DNA of 64,000 nt, from positions 159,547,105 through 159,611,104 of the forward strand of contig NC_134572.1 of assembly GCF_050947875.1 (NCBI RefSeq). Reading direction: 5' to 3'. A program made the translations under genes and the position numbers. The stretch is from Dermacentor variabilis (lineage: Eukaryota; Arthropoda; Arachnida; Ixodida; Ixodidae). The notes beneath the pieces were generated by a model that worked only from the letters and a program-made list of their open reading frames with translations, made no database searches and was not told the origin of the DNA. Shown here in pieces: positions 23,501-33,110 of this stretch (position 1 is its first letter; every line of letters begins with the position of its first letter).

Positions 23501-23714
23501 CCTTTCACCTGGACGTAAGTGGTCTCCAGTCTCCACGTCAAAATCCCGAGAGTCTTGCGTGTCTTCGGGGTGTTTGAATCCCACCGATGGCATCGGTTGT
23601 TGGGAACTCGGCGCTGACGCCCGTGGTTGTACCTGGGTCGCAAGCCCCAAGGGTAGCGTTGGCCTGGCGTACAACTGGAAGCATCCGAAGGTCCCGGCAA
23701 AGCATGAGTCGACT
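20540..23714 (-). CDS. pol: Gypsy pol: reverse transcriptase, RNase H, integrase
   Basis: An uninterrupted frame of about 1,058 codons. The RT (roughly residues 100-300) has VDFRRVNEVTKKD, TTLDLTSGYWQ, FGLCNAPATFQRMI and the catalytic AYLDDIVIF near 265. RNase H follows (EVHTDACDYGIGAVLVQ; YSTTEKECLAVVYA; HRPGLKNGNADTLSRI). Integrase has a His/Cys zinc domain (HCHDDTTAGHLGVKRTW ... CPDCQTRK) and the D,D-35-E core (GMDFLGPF, ITDRGQHF, GLCERFNRTL), then a GPF/Y-type module (YHGPFRLVSRIG). The tail is acidic and Cys-rich with imperfect VRECG repeats. The frame as computed starts inside the foreign insert at 23715-24335, so the natural N terminus is displaced. It would be translated as part of a gag-pol product in an intact copy. 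Confidence 0.92.
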
Positions 23715-24335
23715 GGTAACAACAAAACAACTTGTTTATTTTAACATCGCAAAGAGTTGGCGGTCAGGTTGACCGAAGTAGAGAGACGGGAGAGCACTTT
23801 ACTCAACAGAAGAAATCGGAGCCCTCCTTTTGGCGTCCGGGGGCAGCTGTTTTTATACTCTCGCAGTTGAGGGCAAGAAGGAACCCCTCAATAGACGAGC
23901 ACGTGATTGTACAATGGGCTAAGGTGACGCACACTGCCGCCGGTCGGGCACAAAGACTGGAAGGAGAGGGTGACCCCTGCTGTCGCATCGCCTGGTTCGG
24001 GCACAATGACTGGAAGGAGAGGGTGACCCCTGCTGTCGCATCGCCTGGTTCAGGCACAATGACTGGAAGGAGAGGGTGACCCCTGCTGTCGCATCGCCTG
24101 GTTCAGGCACAATGACTGGAAGGAGAGGGTGACCCCTGCTGTCGCATCGCCTGGTTCGGGCACAATGGCACATACACTCACACACGCACATGAAGACACG
24201 TGGCATCGGAACATGCCTGGAAACGCCTGGAAACGCCTGGCGGGGAGCGTTGCGGCGACGCCGAACGGGCCAAAATGTCTGCCGCCCCGCCGCAGTCGCG
24301 CCGGCAAAACCGCGTGTCGCAGGCGAAACGCAACA
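23715..24335 (-). mobile_element. Probable solo LTR inserted in the gypsy protease/RT linker
   Basis: A 621-bp block separates linker text (ends near 24336) from RT-leader text (starts near 23714). On the minus strand it starts TGTTGCG and ends GTTACCA (TG...CA). It contains a TATA-like GAGTATAAAAACAGC near 23850 and an AAATAAAC signal near 23737, the promoter and poly(A) order expected of an LTR. Four 53-bp tandem units lie inside it. I could not find a clean target-site duplication, so the exact borders are tentative. A MITE is the alternative, but no inverted termini longer than a few bases were seen. Confidence 0.6.
23955..24166. repeat. Minisatellite, four 53-bp units
   Basis: Four head-to-tail copies of a unit beginning GACTGGAAGGAGAGGGTGAC and ending with ggcacaat. 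The copies differ only at isolated positions (caggcac or cgggcac). The array is inside the LTR-like insert, so unit number may vary between copies of that element. Confidence 0.92.
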
Positions 24336-24439
24336 GGGGGCGATGACTGCCATTTGTGCATTGTGGATAGAAGTAGCCCATCCAAGCTTTGTTCCGCTGA
24401 GAAAATTTACTGGCGACATGGTGGGATTAGCGATCCGAA

Positions 24440-25006
24440 TCACACCTGTCCCATGCATACCTTGGTCACGGTACGAGCAACGTGAAGTCCGCTTTTGAGC
24501 GTGCTGTTCGGTTCGATGAGATGGACTCCGTCCCTTGCGACATTTACTTGGACAGCGATTTCAGTGCGAGGTTCAATGCGAATATGCTCGTGGAACCGCG
24601 CACTGAGTGCATCATTGTGTGCCAGGGTGCTCGAATTTACATGCAACCGAAAAGTTTCACCGTTGAGTTGGAGCTCACTCTTGGAGAAATCTATTAAAAG
24701 ACGCACTGCTCGACAAAACGGGAGACCACCTAATAGCTCGTAGGGACAGTCCTTCACAATCCAAAACTTCTCGCGAACAGTTGTGGAGTCGAAATCAAGA
24801 GTTATTTCAGTTTCACCTTGGGGGGAGAGCAAGCTTCCGCCGATTCCTCTGATGAAGACACCTTTTCTTGATTTTGATGAAGCACATATTTTTCCAGCGA
24901 AATGCGACGAGATGACATTTACCGAGGAGCCAGTATCAATTACGAGTAGTTTTGTGTCGGTACCATTTGCTCGTATCGGTACTGTTAAAAGCTGACTATC
25001 TGACAT
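24440..25006 (-). pseudogene. Gypsy aspartic protease and linker, frame broken at its end
   Basis: The 188-residue reading has LLVIDTGSSVNVISSHF, where DTGSS is the catalytic aspartate loop. It continues with FIRGIGGSLLSPQGETEIT and CPYELLGGLPFCRAVRLLID, a retropepsin fold. It begins 29 bp after the gag stop in another frame, so gag-pol fusion would need frameshifting. Near 24440 the frame ends at a TGA, but the adjacent frame continues the expected linker (IRIANPTMSPVNFLSGTKLG), showing a recent 1- or 2-base indel. About 100 bp further on, the coding text is cut by the LTR-like insert at 24335. Confidence 0.85.
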
Positions 25007-25035
25007 AGTGCATACGGGACGGCCGGACTGGCTCC

Positions 25036-26070
25036 CTAGGCCCGGCCGTTCTCGTTTCCCGAAGGGTTGGGTTGCCCACCCTGATTATTATTGGGCCCTC
25101 TCTGTTGGTTTCTGTCATCTCGAAACCGCGTCCAGCATTGGTGCGCGACGTGACCGATGCGACGGCATAGCTGGCATCGTGGACGCCCGTCGTCGGCACG
25201 GGAATTTCTTGCCGGCCAAGGCACCGGAGGACGGCGTACGTCTTCTTCAATAGCCTTCAGGCGGTCCGATAATGTGGCTATAGAGTCCGCGATCGCCCTT
25301 AAGTCCCTATCGCGGTCGGTGGCCTCTCGCGGGCGAAGATGTTCTGCCGCAGCGCAGGTAGCGAGACATGCCGGAGGCGGCTGCATTGTTACCCCGGCGG
25401 GGGTCACTGCCGCGAAGGGTGCCGCGGCGAGTGGGTACCACGACTGCTGGCCGGCAGGGAGGTGGGTGCCGATCGCTTCTGGTTGGTATGCACGTGTCAT
25501 CAAAGCCGCCTGATTAATCCGCTGCAGAATTTGCAGGAAAGTTGAGCAATTGTCCGGATTAGCCATGATTATCTTCTCCTGCACGTCTGGACGCAGGCCG
25601 CGCATGAGGTGCCGTAGACGTTCCTCTTCTGTCATAGAGGGATTAATTTTGGCGCACAGCTGCACAATGTCATAGTAGTATTGCTCGGGGGACTCTGATG
25701 GCAGCTGCGTTCGGTTTTGGAGCCGCAAATATGCGATCTCAACTGAGTGACGACTTGTGAAGGACGTTTTTAAGAGCGTCGCCCACTCTTCCCATGTATT
25801 AGGGGCACCTGTTAGAATTTGCGTGGTGTGCCACTTTTTCGCATTGCCATCTAATGCCAAATATAAAAATTTTGCTTTCGTCCCTTCATCCCAGTTGTTG
25901 AGGGAGGAAAGCAGCCACTCGGTTATTGACTCTTCCGGTGTGCCTCTAAAGACTGGCGGTCCGACGAAAGGTTTAGCTTGAGGGGTCGACATGGTAGCGA
26001 GAACAGTAGGGGGTTCGGTTATATTCGAGCTGTTAGAGCTAGGTTCTTGGGGTTTGTTGCCACGGCCCAT
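25036..26070 (-). CDS. gag: Gypsy gag polyprotein
   Basis: The frame is open upstream into the LTR, but the likely start is the ATG at 26070 (MGRGNKPQEPSS), just inside the primer-binding site. That gives about 344 residues. The central capsid region has PVFRGTPEESITEWL, AKFLYLALDGNAKKWH and TWEEWATLLKTSF, standard Ty3/gypsy gag (retrotrans_gag) wording. ESPEQYYYDIVQLCAKINPS and LRHLMRGLRPDVQEKI follow. A single zinc knuckle lies near the C terminus (CQLCRRIGHVAHQCW, a CX2CX4HX4C pattern), followed by a Gln/Asn-rich tail. The protein packages element RNA in cytoplasmic particles. The frame is intact. Confidence 0.9.
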   Translation of the reverse strand: MGRGNKPQEPSSNSSNITEPPTVLATMSTPQAKPFVGPPVFRGTPEESITEWLLSSLNNWDEGTKAKFLYLALDGNAKKWHTTQILTGAPNTWEEWATLLKTSFTSRHSVEIAYLRLQNRTQLPSESPEQYYYDIVQLCAKINPSMTEEERLRHLMRGLRPDVQEKIIMANPDNCSTFLQILQRINQAALMTRAYQPEAIGTHLPAGQQSWYPLAAAPFAAVTPAGVTMQPPPACLATCAAAEHLRPREATDRDRDLRAIADSIATLSDRLKAIEEDVRRPPVPWPARNSRADDGRPRCQLCRRIGHVAHQCWTRFRDDRNQQRGPNNNQGGQPNPSGNENGRA

Positions 26071-26093
26071 GATATTAGTGCGTGGCCTTCGGT

Positions 26094-26111
26094 ACCCCGC
26101 ACCTCCACCAC
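26094..26111 (-). promoter_or_regulatory. Primer-binding site of the gypsy element
   Basis: Three bases inside the 5' LTR, the sense (minus) strand reads TGGTGGAGGTGCGGGGTA, beginning TGG as required to pair with the CCA end of a tRNA. I did not identify the tRNA species. Confidence 0.65.
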
Positions 26112-26113
26112 TT

Positions 26114-26350
26114 TGTAGCGAAGTGACGCAGCCGTGAGATATCAGACGCATCAACTCACCAGGGAGACGGAAGAAGAATGGGGATGAGCTCTGGCAGGGG
26201 CAAGTCCAAATCCGCAGGTACGACGACGAGAGTAGCATTTGAACAACTAGATTTATTCTCTTGGTATTTACCTTAGTTTAAACTGTACAAAATATCTACA
26301 AGCAAAACGATGTCATACCCGTCGTCGTCGGCCTGCCTGACCGGCCTGGT
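26114..26350 (-). repeat. 5' LTR of the gypsy element, inner part
   Basis: Identical as read to 19632-19868. It stops at GGCCTGGT where the nested LINE begins. The remaining LTR is at 31842-32269. Confidence 0.93.
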
Positions 26351-26796
26351 ACCGTTGTCAGATGGGAAGAGGACTTGGCAACCAGAGGCGCCGCGTCCCA
26401 GAGCTTTCATGTACTCATCAACCCAGCATCATTCGATACATTGACCCCGGTACTCCCCCACAACCCGGGCTGACTGGGTGGGGGGACTTGGTTCGGGCCA
26501 ACGGTCCTTCCCGGACAAGGGGGCTGTTGTGGTGCAGTCCAACTGAGGGACTGCACTCAACACACAAACAACCATGTCGGTCTTGCAGGGCACAAGCCTG
26601 ACTGACCCTCGGACTGCCCTGACGCAAAAGAGGTCAAGGCATACAACCATGGAGACCACCAAAGCCGTCCGCGGAGCAGCGCGACCACTTGAGGGTGCAC
26701 CACCACCGGTTCCAGCTCTGGGTTCCACTGAGCCAAACAAAACGCCGTAGATCGACTGGCGCACACGGCCGAGTCGTGCGACCTTTGGAGCATGCA

Positions 26797-28965
26797 TCAT
26801 AACTTAATGGATAGCTTTCCACCTGACTCGTCAAAAATCACGGCAGGACGAGCCCACACTTCGAGAAACTTCTTCTCGCCCAAGCGGTGCCGCTCCCGGG
26901 TGAGGTGGAACCAGACCTCCTTCCGTGCTTTCGCAAGCACTTCGTGAAGGCCCGGTGCCCGACCCCCGAAAATTGCATCGCAGCGTGCCAGCCAAACTTG
27001 GTATGAGCACTCGGCGAGGAGAAGCACGAACTGGTTGATCGCCTGATTGGGCAAAGGGTGCAAAAATCGGACTGTCTCATAAGGAACGCCTGGGAGCCTA
27101 AATAGACTAGCAACTCTTTGGAGAAGAGCTGCAGGAAGCAAACACTGCGTAAAGATATGAACTGAGTCCTCACGAGCGCCACAGAAAGGACACACTCCAC
27201 GAGCCGGGATGGCTGTGAAGGGCCTGTAGCTCAACGGCAGGCACCCTCGCGCCAGGCGGTACATAAAGGTGGCTCGCCTGGCGTCGAGGAAACCGGCCGT
27301 AATGAGCTTCCAGTTTGGCCTGTGAATCGACAGGTCGTACCTTTGGCAATGTGGGGGGAGTCCTGGGGTGAGGATATCCACTAACTCTTGGAGTGGAGCT
27401 GAAACTACGTCGATGCCTGGGTGAACCTTGCGGAGGCTTACCAAAGAGTTAGCAGCCGCCGCATAAATGGTGGACGGGGTACCTGAACGAGGAACACAGT
27501 GGGAAAATGTGCTCTGCGAGAACAAGCGGAGTCGGGTGCTAAGAAAGAAGGAAGTTAAGCTTCGAGTTAGGAGCATATCCGAGTTAAGAGCGACCTGGGT
27601 CCACCTGACGTGTAGTGCAGTAGCCACGATGCCCAGGTCGGGAATTCCGAGTCCTCCCTTGTCCCTGGGCAACTTGAGCACCCGCCTAGCTACACAACCA
27701 GTTGTACCCTTCCAGAGGAAGCGAAACAAGACCCTTTCCAAGATAAGCTTGGTTCGGGTTGGAATAGGAGACACACACGCCACATACGTCAGAAAGGAAA
27801 ACAGAAGTGAGCGAAGGATTGTCGCTCGAGCAGTCAAAGGGCATGACAACGCGCTGAATTCCTGAACCCTGGCGTCAAGCTTCTCCTTAGCCTGTTGCCA
27901 GTTTTCGGGAGAGAGACCATCTGGTTCGAACTGGAAGCCTAGAATCCGCAGCCGCGTTTTCACGGGGAGACCATGAACGGGCTGCGAACTGGAAGGAGTG
28001 GAGTTCAAGTACATTGCTGCACTTTTCGACCTATTCAACCTTGCACCGCTCGCCCCGCAGTAACTGTCCATGACCTCCAGGACGCCGCAAGCTGATGCTT
28101 CGTCCGGGACGACAATGGACAAGTCGTCTGCATAGGCAAAGAGTGCAACCGGGGGGGAACCTGGTGGAAGTAGGAACCTGCCAATTCTGCTGTCACAAGA
28201 CAACCTCTGCAGAAGTGGTTCAAAAGCGAGTACGTAGAGGGCAGGTGAGAGCGGGTCCCCCTGTCGCACACCACGTCCCACAATGAACGCCTCCGAGAGG
28301 CGGTCTCGTATGAGAACAGCAGAAGTCGGTCGAGAATACAAAGCTTGGATCATCTGTCTAAAACCCACACTAAAACCAGCCTCTTCCAAAACACGGAAAA
28401 GGTACCTATGGCTAATGATATCGAAAGCCTTCTCCTGATCGAAGGAGCAAAGAATACCTGGAAGTTTCCTGGTATTTGCCCACAGGAGAAGGTCCCTTAG
28501 TGCTATACCGTGAAGCTGAGTAGAGCGCCCCTGGACACAACATGCCTAATATGGACCCAAAACAGTGCTGAGCACTGGCGTGAGTCGCATACACAGGCAC
28601 TTTGCTATGAGCTTATAATCGCAGTTCAGAAGTGTGATTGGACGCCATGCTCTCAGATCGGAGCTCCTCGACTCGTCCTTACAAAGGAGAGTGATTAACC
28701 CCTCTCGTTGAGACGCTGACAAAGTCCCTTCACTGAGTAGCCGGTTCACCAGTGATGTGAATGGCTTCCCTAACAGTGTCCAAAATTTAACATAAAATTC
28801 GACTGTCAGACCATCGGATCCCGGACTGCGATTACGCTTCATAGACTTCAATGCCGAAAAAAGCTCGTCCTCATCTATGGCTGAGTCGCACACTTGCGGC
28901 GGCTCAGCTGGCGAAGCAAAAGGAAACGCAGTTGGAGTGGCAGCTGGTTCGGCATACAAGGTCAT
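26797..28965 (-). pseudogene. LINE ORF2, reverse transcriptase and C-terminal block
   Basis: Continuation of ORF2 in one frame apart from a single TAG stop near 28543. RT motifs in order: SPGSDGLTVEFYVKFW, LITLLCKDE, WRPITLLNCDYKLIAKCL, then after the stop QGRSTQLHGIALRDLL, CSFDQEKAFDIISHRYLF, GVRQGDPLSPALYVLAFEPL, the catalytic FAYADDLSIVV and LNRSKSAAMYL. The thumb and C-terminal part have RFLWKGTTGCVARRVL and DKGGLGIPDLGIVATALH, then a zinc-like CPFCGAREDSVHIFTQC. The catalytic DD pair is intact. With the upstream frameshift this is a recently inactivated copy. Confidence 0.9.
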
Positions 28966-29014
28966 GTAAAACTGCCTCGCCAGTGCAAGAACTCCATCTG
29001 GTGAATCGACTATG

Positions 29015-30187
29015 CTACCATCGCTTGGATCTATTAGGGAAGAGAGAGTTGTGCTGTTCCTTGAGAGATTTACGTAGGACGTTTCTGCTGCACCACGCTT
29101 CCATTTCCCACAGCTCTGCTCGGGTTGTGGCCCTCAAGCCATCCCAGCGTCGCTGCAGGAGAATCCGAAGTTCCTTTCGGAGTGAGGCCAGCGCCGAAGC
29201 AACTCCAGGACCGCCGGACAGTGGCCTCGAGAGCAGGAGGATCGCGTCGGAGACGATTTTAATCTCCTCACGCTCCTCGCGCGCTCGACGCTTGCCCCAA
29301 GACCTGAAGCACTCACGCACTCTGACCTTCACGTCATCCCATTCTGTACCACTTAGATTCGCTCTATTGTGCAGCGATCGAAAAAGAATGGATGATACCT
29401 CTGCGGTTGCCTGCCTGTCTTTTAGAAGACGTGGATTCAGACGCCACGGTCTCTTCCCTTGCGGGACTATGCTAGAATCGGCGAACCGCAGAATTAGGAA
29501 GCTGTGATCGCTAAGAGCAGAAGGAGTTAACCAAGAAGAATGCATACTAGGAGCCAGTGACGACGAGATGTAAAAACGATCGATGCGGCTCTGCATGCCT
29601 CTTCCTGTCCAAGTCATTCCTGACTGACCAGGGCGAAGCACACGCCAAGCATCGACAAGTCCCAGCCCGTCGACGAGCTCTCGTAGTACAACATTTGCAC
29701 GCCTATCTTTCTGGTTTGGAGTCCCTCTATGCGGGATGCGATCAACCTGTTCGAACACACAGTTGAAGTCGCCTACAAGGATTAGCCGAGAGGGACCTAC
29801 CAAGTAGGGTTCTAATGTAGCGAAAAACTCTCTCTGATCTTTAGACCGGGTTGGAGCATAAACATTAACAATTCGAATGCCACAATCAAGGTCCACCGAC
29901 AAGACGCGGCCCTCGGAATCCCTGGCATGGCGAATAACAAGGCAGTCGAAATTCGGCATCAAAACGATGGCCGTACCTCGACTGCCCGTCGCGCCATAAC
30001 TCCAGAAAGACCGAGTGCGAAAAATCCGGTCGAAGTGGCTGATCTGGCCTAGCCTATGAATAAAAGTTTCCTGAAGCCCAAGAATATCTACCTTTTTGGA
30101 TTTAGCCAAATTAATAACCTCTAACTGCTTAAAAGCACGCGACAAACCACGACAGTTAAAGGTAGCTATGGTGAGAGAAGAAGCCAT
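29015..30187 (-). pseudogene. LINE ORF2, AP endonuclease block
   Basis: The first block of ORF2, about 390 codons. The AP endonuclease landmarks are present: TIATFNCRGLSRAFKQLEV (N), DILGLQETFIHR (E), GIRIVNVYAPTRSKDQREFF, LILVGDFNCVF (D..N), MTWTGRGMQSRIDRFYIS (D) and SALSDHSFLILRF (SDH). The catalytic set appears complete. It ends early near 29015 because of a small indel around a TC-rich run (about 29035-29050). The next frame carries the expected continuation (SLIDPSDGSIVDSPDGVLAL). The product would nick target DNA to prime reverse transcription. Confidence 0.9.
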
Positions 30188-30315
30188 TTTAAGGGAGAAA
30201 GAGATTAGCTAAGAGCTAGTAGAAACAAAGGAGACAAAAAGAGCTAGGAAAATAAATAAAGAGCAGGCTAGTATTAGGTAATACTAGCCGCTAGTGACAA
30301 ATAAGCAAAGACTAC

Positions 30316-31581
30316 TTATGAGAGGGTCTCCAAAGATGGGGACCCCTCATCAGTAGACTCATAGGTTCTGTCTGAGAGCAACGAGCATTCGCAATGTCCC
30401 CATCCGCAATTGGAACAAGGAGGAGAACCCTCCGCGTCCGATGGGACCTCAGTATCAGAATCGGACGTTTCAACAGCACTGCGCTTAAATTCTGGAGGGC
30501 CAGTCTCCGAGCCCTGGGAGCCACCTTCGTCCGAGCTCGACTCATGCCCCGCGGCCGCCGCCCTGGCAGCGGAGCCAGCGCGGTGTGCGCGCCGGCTCTT
30601 ACGCTTATGGTTCGACCGACGAGCAGTGTCAGTCGCGCCAGTCAGCGGTTCGGACGCGCCAGAGATAGCGACCGGCGTACCCGCCACGGAGGCGACAGCG
30701 ACCGCCGCTTCAGCCTCCTCGCTCGCTGCCCCCTCGCACGTTGCCGTGACGGAAGGGGGAACGACCTCGGTAGCGTCCACGGAATCGCTGCCGCGCTCGG
30801 CGGCATCGACCACGCTCAAGGAGCCCTGGCTCTCTCCTTCCTCTAAGGCAGCAACCGTATCAGCTACCGGCGAAGTAACCGCTTCCACGACGGCAGGTTT
30901 CTGCTGTTCTGGCCTCGCGGTCACTGACGAGTAGGTGCGGACACTACACGCCGAAACCGCATGGTCGCCGCCGCAACGTACGCACGCCGCGTCGCAGGAC
31001 GCGTGGCCAAACTGCCCGCAGCGCGCGCACTGAGGCGCGTCGCACGCGGCGGCGTGGTGTCCTGCCATGTTACACCTACGGCACAATCTAACTACACCCT
31101 CGTACTCACACTGAACGACACGCTCACCTACACGAAGAAGGTTAGGAACGGGCCGCGCCATCTCTATCCGAATGCGCCGGTTTCCGGTGCCAACGGCAGG
31201 GAAACCGGGCACGCATTCTTCGGAGATCCCGTGAACCTTTCCGAAGACCCCTAGCTCGGAGACGAGAGCCTGGTCCGGAAGATCCGCGGGGTAGCCAAAC
31301 ACCCTAACCAACTTCACACGCACACCTCTATACTCAAAACGAACTTCCACATCCCGAACCTTCAAAGCGGGATCAGCTGAGAAGCGATCAACCGCGGCCT
31401 TATTCTTAAACGTTATCTCAAACCGTCCTGCACCAAAGTCCTGCACTGCCTTAAGGTCGTTCAAGGAAAAGCGCTTTACGAGCGCCTTGCAAACATCTAC
31501 ATTGGACGCGCCTTTCGGAACTCGCCCGAAAAACGTAAGCGGCCGAAGCCGCGAAGGGGCCACCATCGCGGTAAAAACCAC
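30316..31581 (-). CDS. LINE ORF1 protein with CCHC zinc knuckles
   Basis: A 421-codon intact frame. The N-terminal half has the RRM-like text FFGRVPKGASNVDVCKALVK, FGAGRFEITFKNKAAVDRFS and VKLVRVFGYPADLPDQALV. Clustered zinc knuckles follow at about residues 165-215 (CRRCNMAGHHAAAC, CARCGQFGHASCDAAC, CVRCGGDHAVSAC). The C-terminal 200 residues are low-complexity, Ala/Val/Glu/Ser-rich, with a basic patch (RRSNHKRKSRRAHR). Such proteins coat the LINE RNA and escort it into the nucleus. ORF2 begins 128 bp downstream in the sense direction. The start at 31581 follows a GC-rich leader. Confidence 0.88.
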   Translation of the reverse strand: MVFTAMVAPSRLRPLTFFGRVPKGASNVDVCKALVKRFSLNDLKAVQDFGAGRFEITFKNKAAVDRFSADPALKVRDVEVRFEYRGVRVKLVRVFGYPADLPDQALVSELGVFGKVHGISEECVPGFPAVGTGNRRIRIEMARPVPNLLRVGERVVQCEYEGVVRLCRRCNMAGHHAAACDAPQCARCGQFGHASCDAACVRCGGDHAVSACSVRTYSSVTARPEQQKPAVVEAVTSPVADTVAALEEGESQGSLSVVDAAERGSDSVDATEVVPPSVTATCEGAASEEAEAAVAVASVAGTPVAISGASEPLTGATDTARRSNHKRKSRRAHRAGSAARAAAAGHESSSDEGGSQGSETGPPEFKRSAVETSDSDTEVPSDAEGSPPCSNCGWGHCECSLLSDRTYESTDEGSPSLETLS

Positions 31582-31841
31582 GTGGCGCCCGCGCCTAGCC
31601 GAAGTTTAAGCTAACACTACACAAGGTAGGAAGCTAGAAACTCTCAGCTAAACACTGGAAAAAAACCAAGGACAAAAAGCGCCACCGGAACACCTCACCG
31701 AATCGAAGACAGCGGGTTGGAGTCTAGAAGAATCCGCACCGTAATCCTATCCAACCATCCGAGAGGGGCCCACGTGGAGGGGATCCGTAGCACCGAAGCT
31801 CGAACGCACAAATCACGCCACCACAGCACCTATCCACGGCA

Positions 31842-32269
31842 CCTGGTGAAGATGCGCCGTCTGCTGCTGTCTACTTGCTCACACTAAAACTATCCCAAAC
31901 TATTCCTTAAATAAGTTTCCCCAGCATCCAAGAGACACTTTTCTCCACCAATGGGCTACTTCGTTACTCCGACCAATCAGGCAAGCCGACATCATCCAAT
32001 AAGCGGCAGAGTTCAAGGGGTCAAGAGATGGTCGCGTCAACACTCCGTACACAAAAGCACTCTGACCATAACTAATCAGCTTTTGACAGCCGAGCGTGGG
32101 AAGACGACGCGACATGTGCAGGTGTGACGTCAGGCGCGGCGGCCGCGCGGCAGCACTGTCCGCGGCGCCGTCGAGGTCATTTGTGTACAAAGGTTTGCCC
32201 CGCGTCAAGGACCCCACAAAATTCCCCGAAAGACAGCAAAGAGGGCCGCGGTACACTCTCTTCGCGACA
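31842..32269 (-). repeat. 5' LTR of the gypsy element, outer part
   Basis: Matches 19873-20300 with one visible substitution (CTATCCC here against CTACCCC). It resumes with CCTGGTGAAG after the nested LINE and ends at the ATAG target-site duplication. Confidence 0.93.
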
Positions 32270-32389
32270 ATAGGGATGTTTGCTACAAGCTGAAGATGGA
32301 CCCGGCTAGCTTGCCCGCACGAGGGTGATACCGTAAAAGCAATGAGCGATAAGCTTTCGCAAACGAATACGCTGCATTGCTGAAAGCGA

Positions 32390-33110
32390 AACTTCGTAAA
32401 TTTATCTTTCACTCTTTTTGTCCTTTTTCCTCGTGGTTTCCGTTTCTCTGAACCCACATTTTCCCACCGATCGGGAAGCTGGTAAATAACCCTCCGATGG
32501 AACGCCGTTCCAGCATTGTCGTGGTAGTGATACACTGCTGCATGGATCGCCTCTGGTGTTCCGGATCATTGGCATCGAATTTCATCCTTCAGATATACAA
32601 ACCAGTGGAAATCCGAAGGAACCCCATCGGGGGCTGAACGGCGAGTGCATAAGCATCCTCTCAACTGTTGGCGAGAAATGTGATGTCGCTCATTGTCACT
32701 TCACGCTCTATAATACCAGCCTTTTTGCAGATCACTTATCGCGCAATGCGCTGCAGAGCTTCTGCAGTGTTTCGACGTATTGAGAAGCATTTAAGTTTTG
32801 GTAATCGAAGCATTGGATCATCTCCTGTACCCTGCTTCAAGGATTCTTGTGGCTCGCTTACTGTAACTCGCATATCTTCTTGAATGAGTGCATCGACATT
32901 CTCGTCATTGACTTCCATCGCGGCTTTCCCAGGCCGACCACTCCGAGGCTGTTCTTCTATGCTGGTCTGCACACGCTTTGAAGGTCTGGCCCATTTTAGC
33001 ACGCGGCTCGAGCTCATCCACGTTACGTACACTACGAGCACGCTGAACCCTGTTGGGGATTTCTGTTGCTGAAATGTATTGTTTCACCAGACATTATGTA
33101 TCGGCACTTG
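32390..33110 (-). pseudogene. mariner-like transposase relic
   Basis: On the minus strand 32736-33041 reads VLKWARPSKRVQTSIEEQPR SGRPGK and, further on, NVDALIQEDMRVTVSEPQES. This is the W..RFK.GRTSIED..RSGRP...E..V..L...D.R.TV.EI block of mariner DNA-binding domains. Farther along the same strand (about 32390-32520) FHRRVIYQLPDRWENVG fits the mariner C-terminal LP.RW motif. Between them the catalytic text is scrambled by frameshifts. It directly abuts the gypsy element's outer edge. Confidence 0.65.

Larger units (their letters stand above)
26351..31841 (-). mobile_element. Nearly intact L1/Tx1-like LINE nested in the gypsy 5' LTR
   Basis: A 5.5-kb insertion splits the gypsy LTR and reads on the minus strand: 5' UTR (31582-31841), ORF1 (30316-31581), ORF2 in three open blocks (29015-30187, 28546-28965, 26797-28389) and a 445-bp 3' UTR without a poly(A) tail (26351-26796). 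Only one frameshift and one in-frame stop interrupt ORF2, so the copy is young. CCTGGT stands on both sides (26345-26350 and 31842-31847). The intact LTR has two CCTGGT copies 4 bp apart at this spot, so this is a short duplication or microhomology-type target. The ORF2 wording (endonuclease LVGDFNCVF, RPWRLNP; RT FLWKG, GGLGIPDL) is nearest the L1/Tx1 group. The clade call is inference. Confidence 0.9.
19632..32269 (-). mobile_element. Ty3/gypsy LTR retrotransposon carrying two nested insertions
   Basis: The element runs on the minus strand: 5' LTR (26114-26350 plus 31842-32269), primer-binding region, gag, protease, pol (RT-RNase H-integrase), purine tract and 3' LTR (19632-20300). ATAG lies directly outside both ends (19628-19631 and 32270-32273), a 4-bp target-site duplication as expected for this superfamily. 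The LTRs begin and end with matching inverted bases (TGTAGCGAAG and CTTCGCGACA). Across about 665 aligned bases I see one difference, so the insertion is recent. An L1/Tx1-like LINE (26351-31841) splits the 5' LTR and a probable solo LTR (23715-24335) splits the protease/RT linker, so this copy is dead. No envelope gene is present. Confidence 0.93.

Noticed and set aside
23955..24166. CRISPR-like regular repeats
   Set aside because: The units are contiguous 53-bp tandem repeats without spacers, in a eukaryotic retroelement.
23803..24458. Minus-strand frames with repeated peptide blocks (LNQAMRQQGSPSPSS)
   Set aside because: These translate the 53-bp minisatellite in the LTR-like insert and do not continue into conserved protein text, except for the protease linker at their upstream end.
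20540..26070. Endogenous retrovirus with envelope
   Set aside because: No env-like frame lies between the integrase and the 3' LTR. It is an ordinary Ty3/gypsy retrotransposon.
30394..30934. Long + strand frames at 30394-30846 and 30410-30934
   Set aside because: Antisense of the low-complexity GC-rich tail of LINE ORF1.
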